Assembly (NCBI GenBank): GCA_963575745.1
Contig: CAUYUJ010019259.1
Coordinates: 551,589 to 615,588 of the forward strand
DNA length: 64,000 nucleotides
Direction: 5' to 3'
Source: Prorocentrum cordatum
Taxonomy: Eukaryota > Sar > Dinophyceae > Prorocentrales > Prorocentraceae
The notes beneath the pieces are model-generated. The model did no database searches, was not told the DNA's origin, and saw nothing but the letters and a program-made list of their open reading frames with translations. The translations under genes were made by a program, and so were the position numbers. Of the stretch, positions 19,914 to 29,170 are shown in pieces. How positions within the stretch are numbered: the stretch's first letter is position 1; each line of letters starts with the position of its first letter.

Positions 19914-20090
19914 CTGGCGGAAAACCGGGGGGGGTCACTACCGGTTCGAACCCCTCCCCCCCCCCCCCCTCCGGAAAAAGGGGGGGGTCACTACCGTTCG
20001 AACCCCTCCCCCCCCCCCCCCCCCAGCTCATCATGAAAAGGGGGGGGGGTCACTACCGGTTCGAACCCCCCCCCCCCCCCTCGAAAACCG
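19914..20090 (+). repeat. Left arm of an inverted array: three G-run/GGTTCGAACC/C-run units
   Basis: Three units of AAAACCGGGGGGGG + TCACTACCGGTTCGAACCCC followed by a C run. Each unit is itself palindromic (CCGGTTCGAACC). The same unit lies in reverse orientation at 20847-20955, on the other side of the G-rich minisatellite. Confidence 0.8.
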
Positions 20091-20097
20091 AGTGGGG

Positions 20098-20805
20098 GTG
20101 CGGACAGTGGTGGGGACGGTGTTGGTGGGGACAGTGGTGAGGGGACAGCGGGACAGTGGTGGGGACAGTGGGGGGACAGTGGGACAGTGGTGGGGACGGT
20201 AGTGGTGGGGACAGTGGTGAGGGGATAGCGGGACAGTGGTGGGGACAGTGGGACAGTGGGACAGCGGTGGGGACGGTAGTGGTGGGGACAGTGGTGGGGA
20301 CAATGGTGGGAACAGGGGGGGACAGTGGACAGTGGTGGTGACGGTGGTGGTGGGGACAGTGGTGTGGGGACAATGGGAACGAGGTGGAAACAGTGGGACA
20401 GTGGAGGGTACAATGGTGGTGGGGACAGTGGTGAAGGCGGTGGCGAGGACGGCGGTGGGACAATGGGACAGAGGTACAGTGGGGACAGTGGTGGGGACAG
20501 TGGGGACAGTGGTGGGAACAGTGGGACAGCTCAGTGGGACAGCGGAGGAGTCAGTGGGACAGTGGGGACAGTGGGGATAGTCGGGCAGTGGTTGGGGCCG
20601 TGGAGACAGTGGGGAGAGTGGAACCGTGGTGGGAACAGTTCTGGGGACAGCGGGGACAGTGCGACAGTGGTGGGGCCACTGGTGGGGACAGTAGGGGCGG
20701 TGGTGGAACCAGTGGGGACAGCGGTGGTGAGGACAGTGGTGCTGGGAACACCAGTGGGGGATGTGATGCGGACGGTGGTGGGGACCGGGAGTCGTTTGCT
20801 GGCGG
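20098..20805 (+). repeat. G-rich minisatellite, about 13-bp unit (GGGGACAGTGGTG)
   Basis: About 700 bp of a degenerate 12-15 bp unit with four-G or three-G runs throughout; strong potential for G-quadruplexes on the + strand. Open frames in all phases are repeat products. Confidence 0.85.
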
Positions 20806-20809
20806 TGAG

Positions 20810-20811
20810 TA

Positions 20812-20850
<39 letters not shown>

Positions 20851-20951
20851 CGAACCGGTAGTGACCCCCCCGGTTTTCGGATCCGGAGGGGGGGGGGGGG
20901 GGGGGGGGGGAGGGGTTCGAACGGGTAGGACCCCCCCCCGGTTTTCGAGCG

Positions 20952-20986
<35 letters not shown>

Positions 20987-21110
20987 GGTTAGGGGAGGGG
21001 GGGGTTTTGCCGGGGGGGAGGGGGGGGGGGGGGGGGGGGGGAGGGGTTCCGGCAGGGGGGGGGGGGGGGGATTTTCGGAGGGGGGGGGGGGAGGACCCCG
21101 GGCTCAGGAG
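20810..21110 (-). repeat. Right arm of the inverted array plus poly-G tracts
   Basis: GGGTTCGAACCGGTAGTGACC followed by a CCC run and GGTTTT (20847-20877), then a second, diverged unit (20913-20955), separated by G runs of 20-35 bases. The units are reverse complements of the left arm at 19914-20090. 20956-21110 is almost pure G; run lengths may be assembly artefacts. Confidence 0.75.
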
Positions 21111-21189
21111 GAAAAGGTTGGCAATTTTCCACAGTAAAGCGGCGGTGGATCACGCTCTCTCAAACATCCGCAGCCGCGTTTGTGCGGCA

Positions 21190-21620
21190 TTGGTTTGTTC
21201 AGTGAACGTGGTTTAGGTCGCGGGTGGGTCGCGGGCTCTCCACCTCCACCTGGAAGGAATGCAAAAGCAGCCCGCCGCAGGCGCCAACAAAATTGGTTTG
21301 TACACTGAACGTGGTTTGGGTCGCGGGTGGGCCGCGGGTTCTCCACCGGGAACGAATGCAAAAAGTGCCCGCCGCAGGCGCCGAAAAATGTGGTTTGTAG
21401 CCTGAACGTGGTCGCGGGTGGGCCGCGGGCTCTCCACTTGAAACGAATGCAACGGATGCCCGCCGCAGGGGCCGAAAAATGTGGTTTGTACCCTGAACGT
21501 GGTTTGGGGCGCGGGTTGGTCGCGAGTTGGTCACGGGGTGGGTCGCGGGCTCTCCACCTGGAAGGAATGCAAAAAAAACCCGCCGCAGGCGCCGAAAATG
21601 GTGGTTTGTACCTTGAACGT
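21190..21620 (+). repeat. Tandem repeat, about 100-bp unit, 4-5 copies
   Basis: Units start with GGTTTGTAC-CTGAACGTGG at about 21190, 21294, 21391, 21483 and 21602, continuing with TCGCGGGTGGGCCGCGGGCT, CTCCAC and CCGCCGCAGGCGCCGAAAA. Confidence 0.75.
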
Positions 21621-21895
21621 GGTTTGGGTCGCGGGTGGGTCGCGGGGTGGGCCGCGGGCGGGTCGCGGGTGGGTCGCGGGTGGGTCGCGGGTGGGTCGCG
21701 GGGTGGGCCGCGGGCGGGTCACGGGGTGGGTCGCGGGGTGGGTCGCGGGGTGGGTCGCGGGGTGGATTGCGGGGTGGGTCGCGGGGTGGGTCGCAGGTGG
21801 GTCGCGGGTGGGTCGCGGGTGAGTCGCGGGGTGGGTCGCGGGGTGGGTCGCGGGGTGGGTCGCGGGTGGGTCGCGGGGCGGGTTGCGGGCGGGAC
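21621..21895 (+). repeat. Minisatellite, 11-12 bp unit (GTGGGTCGCGGG)
   Basis: About 24 near-perfect units; an amplification of the GGGTCGCGGGTGGG segment inside the adjacent 100-bp repeat. Confidence 0.9.
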
Positions 21896-21898
21896 GAC

Positions 21899-21928
21899 GA
21901 CAACAAACAACAACAACAAACAACAACA

Positions 21929-21985
<57 letters not shown>

Positions 21986-21986
21986 C
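21899..21986 (+). repeat. (AAC)n microsatellite
   Basis: About 88 bp of CAA repeats immediately after the 12-bp minisatellite; mirrored in inverted order at 23881-24066. Confidence 0.95.
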
Positions 21987-22264
21987 ATTTTACCCGATCG
22001 CGTGGTGTTCTCCCCAGTGCCAGGGTTTTCATACGACACCAGGCAATACCCCCACTTCGTGGGGGGGCATTACAAGCTCTACCAAATATCCAAACGACTC
22101 TTCGCGACCACCCAAACCCAGCTTCCCGCCCTATGACGTTGGGACACTTCACTTCGTGGCGTGCGGACGACCGTGGCTACTACACTGGCGTGGGGTACAC
22201 ACCCACAGAACTTAAGAACCCAATGGTTTTTGGAGATTTCGGCGTGCGCGCGCGAAGAAAAAAC

Positions 22265-22450
22265 GAATGTGTCCCGCATGGTATTATTTGACAGGGATGA
22301 TGGCCCTGGCAGGTGCGCAACCGTTGTCGCAGAAGTTCGAAAAAGTTGCTCGCAAAAGCCCGTTTGACAGAAATGTTTAAAAAGTGTTGGGTTTCCTACG
22401 AATCCGCAAGAGCGCGCGGGATGAGATTTTGACATTTTTTGTTGAAAAAC
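22265..22450 (+). repeat. Dispersed repeat O, copy 1
   Basis: CCGCATGGTATTATTTGAC followed by GGG-TG-TGGCC and, further on, CGAATCCGCAAGAGC resembles 24830-24990, where the landmarks recur in the same order. Confidence 0.55.
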
Positions 22451-23177
22451 CATTGGTTTTTTGATGTTTTTATGTTAAAATCGCTCCGAACACTAAGCTT
22501 TTGGAAGGATTTCGTCTTGCGCGCGCGAATGTCCACTTTACCTTATTTTTTGCAAGGGATTCTTGAAATTTGATTATATTAGAACAAGAAATGTCATTTT
22601 ATAGTGTTTTTTGCAAGGGAAAGCGGGGGGGAACAAAACAACCGGATCTTGATCACCTCGAATTACCTGAGGCTTCCTCACGAAAATGATGAAAATGTAG
22701 CTGCGGCCTAGGCGGCGCAGGGGGGGCGCGCACCAGGGGGCCCAACAATAATTATTCTTTAGAATTAATAATGTTCAAAAACAACAACAACAACAACGAT
22801 AATCCGCACCGCGGAATTCAATTTCAGCCACGCACCCAGGGACAGTGAATGACCGTTCGGTCCCCTCAATCTGATTTTTTTCGTTTGCGAGTAGGCACTC
22901 CTGCGAGTAGTGGAGCGCGCTCGGCGACAAAAGGGGATGCAGCGACAAGGGGGTGGTGCAATAAGTGTCGGTGCAGTCGATTTGCGGGGTTGCGATACAT
23001 TTGGGGCCTGCAATACATTTCGGGCCGCAGATGTATTGCTGTATTGTCGCGCGCAACGCATCACTTGCAATACAATGCAATACGGTCCTCCGGCGCAATA
23101 CATTTGCAAAACAACTGCCCCAATCTATTGCATCACCCCCTTTCAGCTGGACCCCCTTGTGGGTCACCCCGATTCTC
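22451..23177. other. A+T-richer stretch, no gene
   Basis: 22400-22640 is clearly A+T-richer than its surroundings. A short AAC run lies at 22778-22796. 23000-23110 contains several CAATACA/TGCAATAC repeats. Nothing codes convincingly. Confidence 0.4.
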
Positions 23178-23334
23178 GTACGTCGGGCGTGTTCCTCTAC
23201 AGGAGGAATATTCAGACATACGAAATTTGTCTGGGGACGACTGTTGGTGACCTTTGGCTTCTTGTGGATCAGTTTTTGCGTATTGTTCATTGTTTTTGCC
23301 GAGGTCCGCTTGTAGGAGGACATGCCCGACCGAA
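23178..23334. mobile_element. Family B inverted-repeat element, copy 1
   Basis: Left end GTACGTCGGGCGTGTTCCTC then TACAGGAGGA; right end the complement of GGTCGGGCATGTCCTCCTAC then AAGCGGA. Internal TTTGTCTGGGGAC is shared with other copies. No target duplication is readable. Confidence 0.7.
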
Positions 23335-23801
23335 CTCTTCGCCCTCGCCAGCTCTCGCCTAGCCAGGAGCAACGATCCCTCATGCAGCGGGCCAAGATCG
23401 ACGAGGCGCGGATGCAGATCGCGCGGGCGACCGAGCAGCGGGATTGTCTCAAGCAGGAGCGTCCCCGGATTGCCAGAGAGCGCTGCTGGAGACGAGCGCG
23501 GTCGGGTCGTGTCGGCGACGTCCGTGGGTTTCTGGCAGTGGACCGTCGTGCTTCGCTGCCGGTGGGGGGGGGCTCGGCACGCCCCTGGGCCATTCAGAAG
23601 CGGTTTGAGCCTGCGGAGGCACCGTCTACCACGGTGCAGGAAAAGCTGTGGCATCTTCGGCACGAGCTGCGAGCCTTTGGAAGCTCATGCAAGCACTCGC
23701 CACCGCTCAATTCCCCTGTGGTTTTTAGCGTCGCCAGGCCAACAATTGCGAAGACGTGCCGTGGGCAAAGTGTGGCGCGCTGCTCTTCACTTGCTCAGTG
23801 A
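23322..23801 (+). CDS. Uncharacterised ORF, possible coiled-coil fragment
   Basis: A 159-codon frame whose ATG lies in the right end of the family B element. Residues 12-60 (SPSQEQRSLMQRAKIDEARM onward) are charged, helical and protein-like; the second half is less convincing. No RNA-processing signals or homologue recognised. It may be a fragment of an older gene into which the element inserted, or chance. Confidence 0.2.
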   Translation: MPDRTLRPRQLSPSQEQRSLMQRAKIDEARMQIARATEQRDCLKQERPRIARERCWRRARSGRVGDVRGFLAVDRRASLPVGGGSARPWAIQKRFEPAEAPSTTVQEKLWHLRHELRAFGSSCKHSPPLNSPVVFSVARPTIAKTCRGQSVARCSSLAQ

Positions 23802-23880
23802 TCAACATGAGGGGCCCGAACGGTGCTACACCAGCCCTCGGCGCGTGCCCGAAGGGAGCTTTTTTGGTGATTCGTATTGT

Positions 23881-23888
23881 CGTCGTCG

Positions 23889-23947
<59 letters not shown>

Positions 23948-23953
23948 GGTGGT

Positions 23954-23987
<34 letters not shown>

Positions 23988-24066
23988 GTTTGATGGTCGG
24001 TGCAGTCGTCGTCCTCGCTCGCGACCCGCTCGCGACCCACCCGCGATCTGCCCTCGACCCACCTCG
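23881..24066 (-). repeat. (GTT)n microsatellite plus CGCGACCCAC repeats, inverted relative to 21621-21986
   Basis: GTT/GGT repeats to 23991, then at 24006-24066 TCGCGACCCGCTCGCGACCC and CACCCGCGA. Read on the - strand this is the 12-bp GTGGGTCGCG unit followed by AAC repeats, the same order as at 21621-21986. Confidence 0.8.
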
Positions 24067-24184
24067 ACTCAGCGCCGACCCATTCATATTGCCTTGTCGG
24101 GCATTCGGTAATTGCGGCGGGATCGTTGTGTGATGCTCCAAGGTCTAGCAAGCGTCGACACCAAACAGTAAGGTATTGCTCTGT

Positions 24185-24365
24185 GGATGTGTAAGCTGCG
24201 GGGTGCAACCATGCGGTGCAATCTGTGTGGTGCAAGCTATCTGCTGAAAACTAGGGGATGCACTCTGCGTGGTGCAACGTCTGTGCTGCGACTTATGTGG
24301 TGCAGGCTATGCTGTGTGGTGCAATATTTGGTGCAACCTATGTTGTGCAAGCTATGTTGTGAAAT
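24185..24365 (+). repeat. Short tandem repeat TGTGGTGCAAGCTATG
   Basis: About ten degenerate 13-17 bp units. A second block with GGTGGTGCAAGC and TATGTGGTGCAGGC lies at 25663-25750. Confidence 0.65.
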
Positions 24366-24540
24366 TACTTGTGAACAACTTGGATGGGTCAATTCCACTG
24401 CTCGTGCAATTATCCCACCCACCCACCCGCAACTTGGTTTGCAACACCCATGCGGTGGCGATTGCGATGGGTGCTTGGTGTTGGCTGGTGCAGCTCTGCG
24501 GCCGCGCTAGCCCGCGCACGGTCGCGCGCACAGTGGCCAG

Positions 24541-24774
24541 CTAGTTTGGCGCGGCCGACGCGGCCGCGGTGGCGCTTACCGCCGGGCACTTCCCAACGGG
24601 CACTACAGTGCAAGTCGGTGACTTGGGCGGGCGCGGTATCATGGCGACGCCGACAAAAAATACAATGATGATCGTAGCGGCGATGGTGACGATCGTGGCG
24701 AGGACAACGGCAAATCCAATCACAGCGCCGATGCTGATCACGCCGATGACGATGACGATGTCCTCGCGTCGTTG
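24541..24774 (-). CDS. Possible single-helix membrane protein exon
   Basis: A minus-strand frame opens after a TGA and ends at a stop at 24541-24543. It reads DIVIVIGVISIGAVIGFAVV then a very hydrophobic stretch through TIVTIAATIIIVFFVGVAM, and a tail with PRPPKSPTCTVVPVGKCP. No ATG stands at the front, so if real it is an internal or last exon. The hydrophobic run partly reflects a GAT/GTC-like repeat, so this may be chance. Confidence 0.2.
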   Translation of the reverse strand, partial: QRREDIVIVIGVISIGAVIGFAVVLATIVTIAATIIIVFFVGVAMIPRPPKSPTCTVVPVGKCPAVSATAAASAAPN

Positions 24775-24829
24775 AAAAAGGTTTTGGGATCAGGTTAACA
24801 GTCGCGCGCGGCCGACGCGCGCGAGTGGC

Positions 24830-25160
24830 CCGCATGGTATTATTTGACTGGGGTCGTAGCCCCCCCCAGCACCCGCGCAAGGGCTTTCGAATGATGCCGA
24901 CATGCTGCGCGAGAGGCCCGTTCGGTCGAATGTTATGAAAAAGTGTTTAAATCCCGATGATCCCCCAAAGGATTCGCAAGAGCATGTGTGCAGACTTGTT
25001 GGGGAAACTGACGTTGCAAAACCATGCGTGTTATATGTTTTCGGGACATTGGATGTTGCAATATCTACGAAGCCGAAGGTGTCTGAAAGATTCCGGCATG
25101 CGCGCGCGACGGCGCGCGCGGGTGCTATTCGTCCCATGTGTTGCAAATAGTTTTTGAAAC
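24830..25160 (+). repeat. Dispersed repeat O, copy 2, and first of two GCATGCGCGCGCGAC repeats
   Basis: 24830-24990 matches 22265-22450. 25020-25160 (TTTTCGGGACATTGGATGTT ... GGCATGCGCGCGCGAC ... TGTTGCAAATAGTTT) is repeated in the same order at 25325-25460. Confidence 0.55.
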
Positions 25161-25324
25161 AGCACGCGGGCAAGACAGTTCGAACGATTTTATCACGCGC
25201 GCGCGAAATGCACATGTTGGTATAATGTGGTGAACATGTTGATTGCTTTTGGCTTGCCCAAACATGTACAACAACGCGAGCGCATGTATTTCAACATTCT
25301 TGCAAAACCGCTGCCCATTCGACG

Positions 25325-25460
25325 TGTTCGGGACACTCGATTTTGACATGTTGTTTGACTTTGAAGTTTTTTTTTCGAAGAAGTCTGGCATCCGCGCGCG
25401 ACGACGCACGCGGACGCATTGCGTCCCTTTTTGTGCAAAGTGTTTGTGGGAACTGCTGAT
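25325..25460 (+). repeat. Second copy of the GCATGCGCGCGCGAC repeat
   Basis: GTTCGGGACACTCGATTTTG ... GGCATCCGCGCGCGACGACG ... TGTGCAAAGTGTTTG parallels 25020-25160. 25461-25662 is unassigned. Confidence 0.5.
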
Positions 25461-25749
25461 GTTCGATAAACGGGGGCGCGGGCATAAAATGTATGTTGAG
25501 GGTGAGGGAGGCGATGGAAGGGACCGTTTGGGATGGAGTGGCATGTTCGGATACACGACGAGGCACAATCTTATGTAAAGAGCAAACCGAACAGGCGACA
25601 CATTTAAGTCCAGCCGGGGTGATGAGGTAGAGCGTACCAACTCCTACGTGGGTCCGTGTGGTTTCAGCTAGGTGGTGCAAGCTCCGTTGTGTAGCTATGT
25701 GGTGCAGGCTGTGTGGTGCACGCGCTGTTGCCCATTTCAGTGGTGCAAA

Positions 25750-25930
25750 GCTGGGGGGGGCACCCACGAGGCGCCCACGGATAGGCGCCAGGCGAACCGC
25801 GAGGCATAGCCCCGAAACGCGGGGCGCCCACGAGGCCCGACCGGCGAGCACGAGGCGAGTCTTCCGCAGGATCCGCCAGCGCGGGCCGCCCAGGCGGGCG
25901 CCAGGCGAAACTTCGGCACACCAATCCAGC
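25750..25930 (+). repeat. Dispersed repeat I, copy 1
   Basis: GAGGCGCCCACGGATAGGCG + CCAGGCGAACC, GGCATAGCCCC and CGCGGGGCGCCCACGAGG match 33016-33134 plus 33345-33372. Confidence 0.6.
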
Positions 25931-25954
25931 GCGAAAAGTCCACCTCCACCCCCC

Positions 25955-26029
25955 CTCTGCTGCTGCTCCTCCTCCTCCTCCTTCCCCTCCTCCTCCTGCT
26001 CCTCCTCCTCCTCCTCCTCCTGCTCCTCG
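25955..26029 (+). repeat. (TCC)n tract abutting the spliced leader
   Basis: TCC repeats with TGC and TCG interruptions, in register with the first TCC of the spliced-leader relic that follows. Confidence 0.85.
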
Positions 26030-26051
26030 TCCGTAACCATTTTGGCTCAAG
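26030..26051 (+). other. Spliced-leader relic at the 5' end of the retrotransposon
   Basis: Matches the 22-nt dinoflagellate leader with one change (GTAACC for GTAGCC); the 3' half, TTTTGGCTCAAG, is intact. It is followed by a 134-nt leader region and then the ATG of the element's ORF1 at 26186. Leader sequence in genomic DNA implies that a trans-spliced RNA was reverse-transcribed and inserted. Confidence 0.85.
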
Positions 26052-26185
26052 GTTTTGTGTTTCCCAGCGAAACAACTGGATACCGCTAGTCCGCTCCGCG
26101 GCTAGACCCCACCAGTCTTCTCATCGCACCGCTGCATGAGCCGCCCCAGGCGACGCAGCCTCCCGTTTCGACTCGTGGCGCAAGG

Positions 26186-27247
26186 ATGGCGCCCAGCCCG
26201 TGGCACACGGAGGCCAAAGCAGATTGGATGTGCAAGTTCTGTACTGTCCGTCGCACTGGTCCCCCTCTCATCAATTATGGAAGCAATGAGAAGCGCTTCA
26301 AGTGCAAGCTCCACAAGGGTGTGTGTTTCAAGCAGGTGGTGCCCTCGGACGCCCCGAACCGAAACACCAAACGCAAACCCGCGATCGAGCCATCCGCAGC
26401 TGCAGTGGCAAAGCTCGAGAAGCGGCTGCAGCCCCTCGAAGCTGAGAACCAGCGTCTGCGGGCGCCTCAGGACGGAGGGGCGATGGCGGATGAGACGAAT
26501 GGAGCTGATGAGTTACGTGAAGAAATCGATGGTCTGGCTAAACATGTGCAGCGGCTTGAATACATCAAACTTGCCTGGGCTGCTCAGCCGCTCCTTGTGG
26601 CACGTGAGCAGTTGGAGGCAGCACGTCGGAACCTATATGATACCAAACCCTTACCAGCGAAGCTGACGGCGCTTTCGAGACGAGCTGAGCAAGCCCGTCA
26701 GCGTCTACAGAAGGCCGAGCAGGACAAGATCTCAGCAGACAAAGCTTTGGCGGCAGCACAGCTTGCAGCTACGGAGGCGGCGAACGTCGTCGAGGAGCGC
26801 AAGAAGGCTGTGGAGGATTTGGAGGAGGAGGTCAGGGCCTTGTCTTCACAGCCCGCCCCGCAGCCGATGGCAGTGGACCTCACGGGGCCCGAGTTCCACA
26901 TCTGCGAGGCGAAGCTGCTTGCCTGCCTGGGTTCCATGGAGGGGGTTGCAGATGCCAGCAAGCTGGCCCCGAAGCTGGTCGAGGCGCTCACGTCTCGGGC
27001 GGCGGAGCTGCTGGAGGAACCCCCTGAGAAGAAGACACAGCGAGAGATGTCCCAGCCAACTTCGCAGGAGCAGGGCACACGCACACCGCAGTCTAGCGAA
27101 TGGAAGTTCGCAGAGCTGGACTTGGAACAGTTACGTCAGGACGTGGGTGATTTCGTGGCCGAGAACGCGAAGGAATCCACCTTGCGCGAGAAGGCCATGC
27201 AGTTGGCGGCAGGAGGCTACAGGCCGCCACGGCTACATCACCCCTAA
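26186..27247 (+). CDS. Non-LTR retrotransposon ORF1 protein (zinc finger plus coiled coil)
   Basis: A 353-codon frame with no disruption. The N-terminus carries a Cys/His cluster, C16-x2-C19-x20-C40-x2-H43-x3-C47 (MCKFCTVRR ... FKCKLHKGVCF), suited to binding zinc and nucleic acid. Residues about 70-110 and 150-225 form long heptad-rich helices (LAAAQLAATEAANVVEERKK), then an acidic linker with PMAVDLTGPEF and a helical C-terminus ending PPRLHHP. This architecture is that of ORF1 proteins of LINE-like elements, which coat the element RNA. It ends 18 nt before ORF2. ORF1 being open while ORF2 is broken in many places is odd. Confidence 0.75.
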   Translation: MAPSPWHTEAKADWMCKFCTVRRTGPPLINYGSNEKRFKCKLHKGVCFKQVVPSDAPNRNTKRKPAIEPSAAAVAKLEKRLQPLEAENQRLRAPQDGGAMADETNGADELREEIDGLAKHVQRLEYIKLAWAAQPLLVAREQLEAARRNLYDTKPLPAKLTALSRRAEQARQRLQKAEQDKISADKALAAAQLAATEAANVVEERKKAVEDLEEEVRALSSQPAPQPMAVDLTGPEFHICEAKLLACLGSMEGVADASKLAPKLVEALTSRAAELLEEPPEKKTQREMSQPTSQEQGTRTPQSSEWKFAELDLEQLRQDVGDFVAENAKESTLREKAMQLAAGGYRPPRLHHP

Positions 27248-27708
27248 TTGCTGGTTGCCCCCGCATGCTGGATCACGGCATGTTTGGGGGCAACATTCAG
27301 GTTCACTACCGTGGCGAAGCTGAAGGACGTAGAGCAGGTTTTTCCCGTGTACCTGGTAATCTGGGCATCGGGGGAACGGCGGGCCCGCTCTGCAAACAGG
27401 ATATTCCCTTGTCGCCTCTGCTCGACAAAGTTCAAAACTCTAAGTCAGGACCAAAGCCTCACAGTGGCATGGGTCTACCTGCTGTCACGTATAGTGGTGC
27501 AAGTTTTCCTGATTATTCAGAGTTACGGCTGTGCGACAACAACCAGCAGGACATCGAGACCGACAGCGCCGCTGCCCCTTCCTCCTGTGGAGTCTTGGGA
27601 GACGAGTTGTCTGCGCCGTGGTCGACGCCGGCCTCGAGCTCGACTCAAGACGCGGCCCGAGCGCTGCGGTGGGCAGCTGATTCCGAGGCCCCTTCGTCAC
27701 ACAAGCAC

Positions 27709-28440
27709 CAGTCGGAGTTCACGTTCGTCACCCACAAAGGGAATGCGCGGGCCACGACCCAAGCGTTCCTGAAGCGGCTGGTGCTGGACAAGCGCATGCA
27801 ACCCGATGTGCTACATGTGCAAGAGCATCGGCTCAGATGAGGAGATCAGTTAAAGAGTGCTCAGAGCTGGGCACATGCTCGTGGATACCGCTTCCTTGCC
27901 ATTGACTGCCGAATCACCAGAAGCACGGCGACGGCCACCTCGAGCGGAGTCGGCATCCTGAGCCTCGGCAGTGTACCAAGTGTCCCCTTATCAGCCGACG
28001 GGGGAGTGCTCCAAGTCACGCATCTTCTTTCAGCGGACGGACGGTGATTGGTAGCATGCAGATTTTAATAGTTTCGGTCTATGGCACCACCAGCATGGGC
28101 CAGTCAGGCAACCACGAGCTGTTCGCGGCATCCGTTGAGATTTCGAGGGAATCGTGCCTTCCGTTCGTGGTGGCAGGCGACTGGAACGTTGAGTCCGAGC
28201 GTTTTGGTCGCGAAACCTTTCTTCGAGTCGGCCTCCTTGGTCTCCTGCGCGCAGAGATCGTCCACGGAGAGAGGCCAACCTGCAATGACTCGCATTATGA
28301 CTAGTACATCGTCAGCGACATCCCACTCCCGTTCATCAGGGGCGCGGGTGCGATCGACGACGCTCCTGCGGGTCCCCACAGGGCGGTAGCGCTGAAGCTT
28401 CCAGGGCTCGGCGGTGCCAATTTTGTCTATCGCCGGGTGC
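27709..28440 (+). pseudogene. ORF2 endonuclease domain (broken)
   Basis: Conserved pieces of the exonuclease-endonuclease-phosphatase fold appear in order: PDVLHVQEHRL (catalytic Glu, about 27802-27834), a second-frame SSGVGILSLGS (about 27937-27970), then in a third frame FVVAGDWNVES (Asp and Asn, about 28160-28195), CNDSHYD-stop-YIVSD with TAG at 28302-28304, and GPHRAVALKL (catalytic His, about 28375-28400). The single TAG sits in the middle of the otherwise well-preserved third frame that runs on to 28967. Confidence 0.7.
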
Positions 28441-29170
28441 AGCGGGGGAAGTTTTTGCCACCCTCCCCAGGGCAGCCTTTTGTTCCTGGCGACGTTTCGA
28501 CTTGGCCAGGCTTCGAGCTGGGAGAAAATGAATCGCTAGACAGCCTTGCGCGCAGGTGGCATTCGCCGGCCGAACTCTACCTCAGCCTCTGTCTGGCTAT
28601 CCCCGTCGCCGAGAGACCGAGGTTTCGCGGTCGAGCGGCTTGGCGCAGGCTCGAAAAAGTTCCTGTCGCATGCGAATGGGGAAAGAGCCTCCGCAGGAAG
28701 GCTAGCCCCACCACCCAGCGCTGGCTCTCCGTCAGGCGCCTCGCCATGCAATGGCTGAGAGCGGAAGGCAAGAACTCCGAACCTCAGCTCGCACAGCAAG
28801 CCAGCGCAGTGCGCATGTTGTCTGAATACGGGGGAGTCTGGGGCGGTCTGGGGCGTGATGGGGGAAGACGGTTTAACTGTGAATTCGCTCGGGGATTGTA
28901 CGTCAGGCCTGAAAGATCCTGTCAATGGGGGCCCAGGTCTGTAAGTGCCTCCAGCACCAGGTGCTGACGCACGCTGCAGCTGACGCAGCCGCCGCCAAGC
29001 AGAGCTGGAAGGAATATTCGGAGCTTTCTTTTGCCAGTGGGGCCAGCCTGGCCCACCGTTTCTCGAAGGGCCCCAAAGGGGTCGCGGCCGCGGACCTGGC
29101 CCAGGGCCTGCCTGTTGTCGGGCACGAAGCTCTGCACGAGATGCTGAAATAAAGGTCCAGCCTTTGGGTC

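Noticed and set aside
19938-20070. GGTTCGAACC resembles a tRNA T-loop/B box
   Set aside because: It is part of a palindromic repeat unit between G and C runs; no acceptor stem, anticodon arm or A box can be drawn.
20098-20805. Gly/Asp/Ser-rich and Pro/His-rich frames
   Set aside because: Repeat products of the 13-bp minisatellite, open in all phases.
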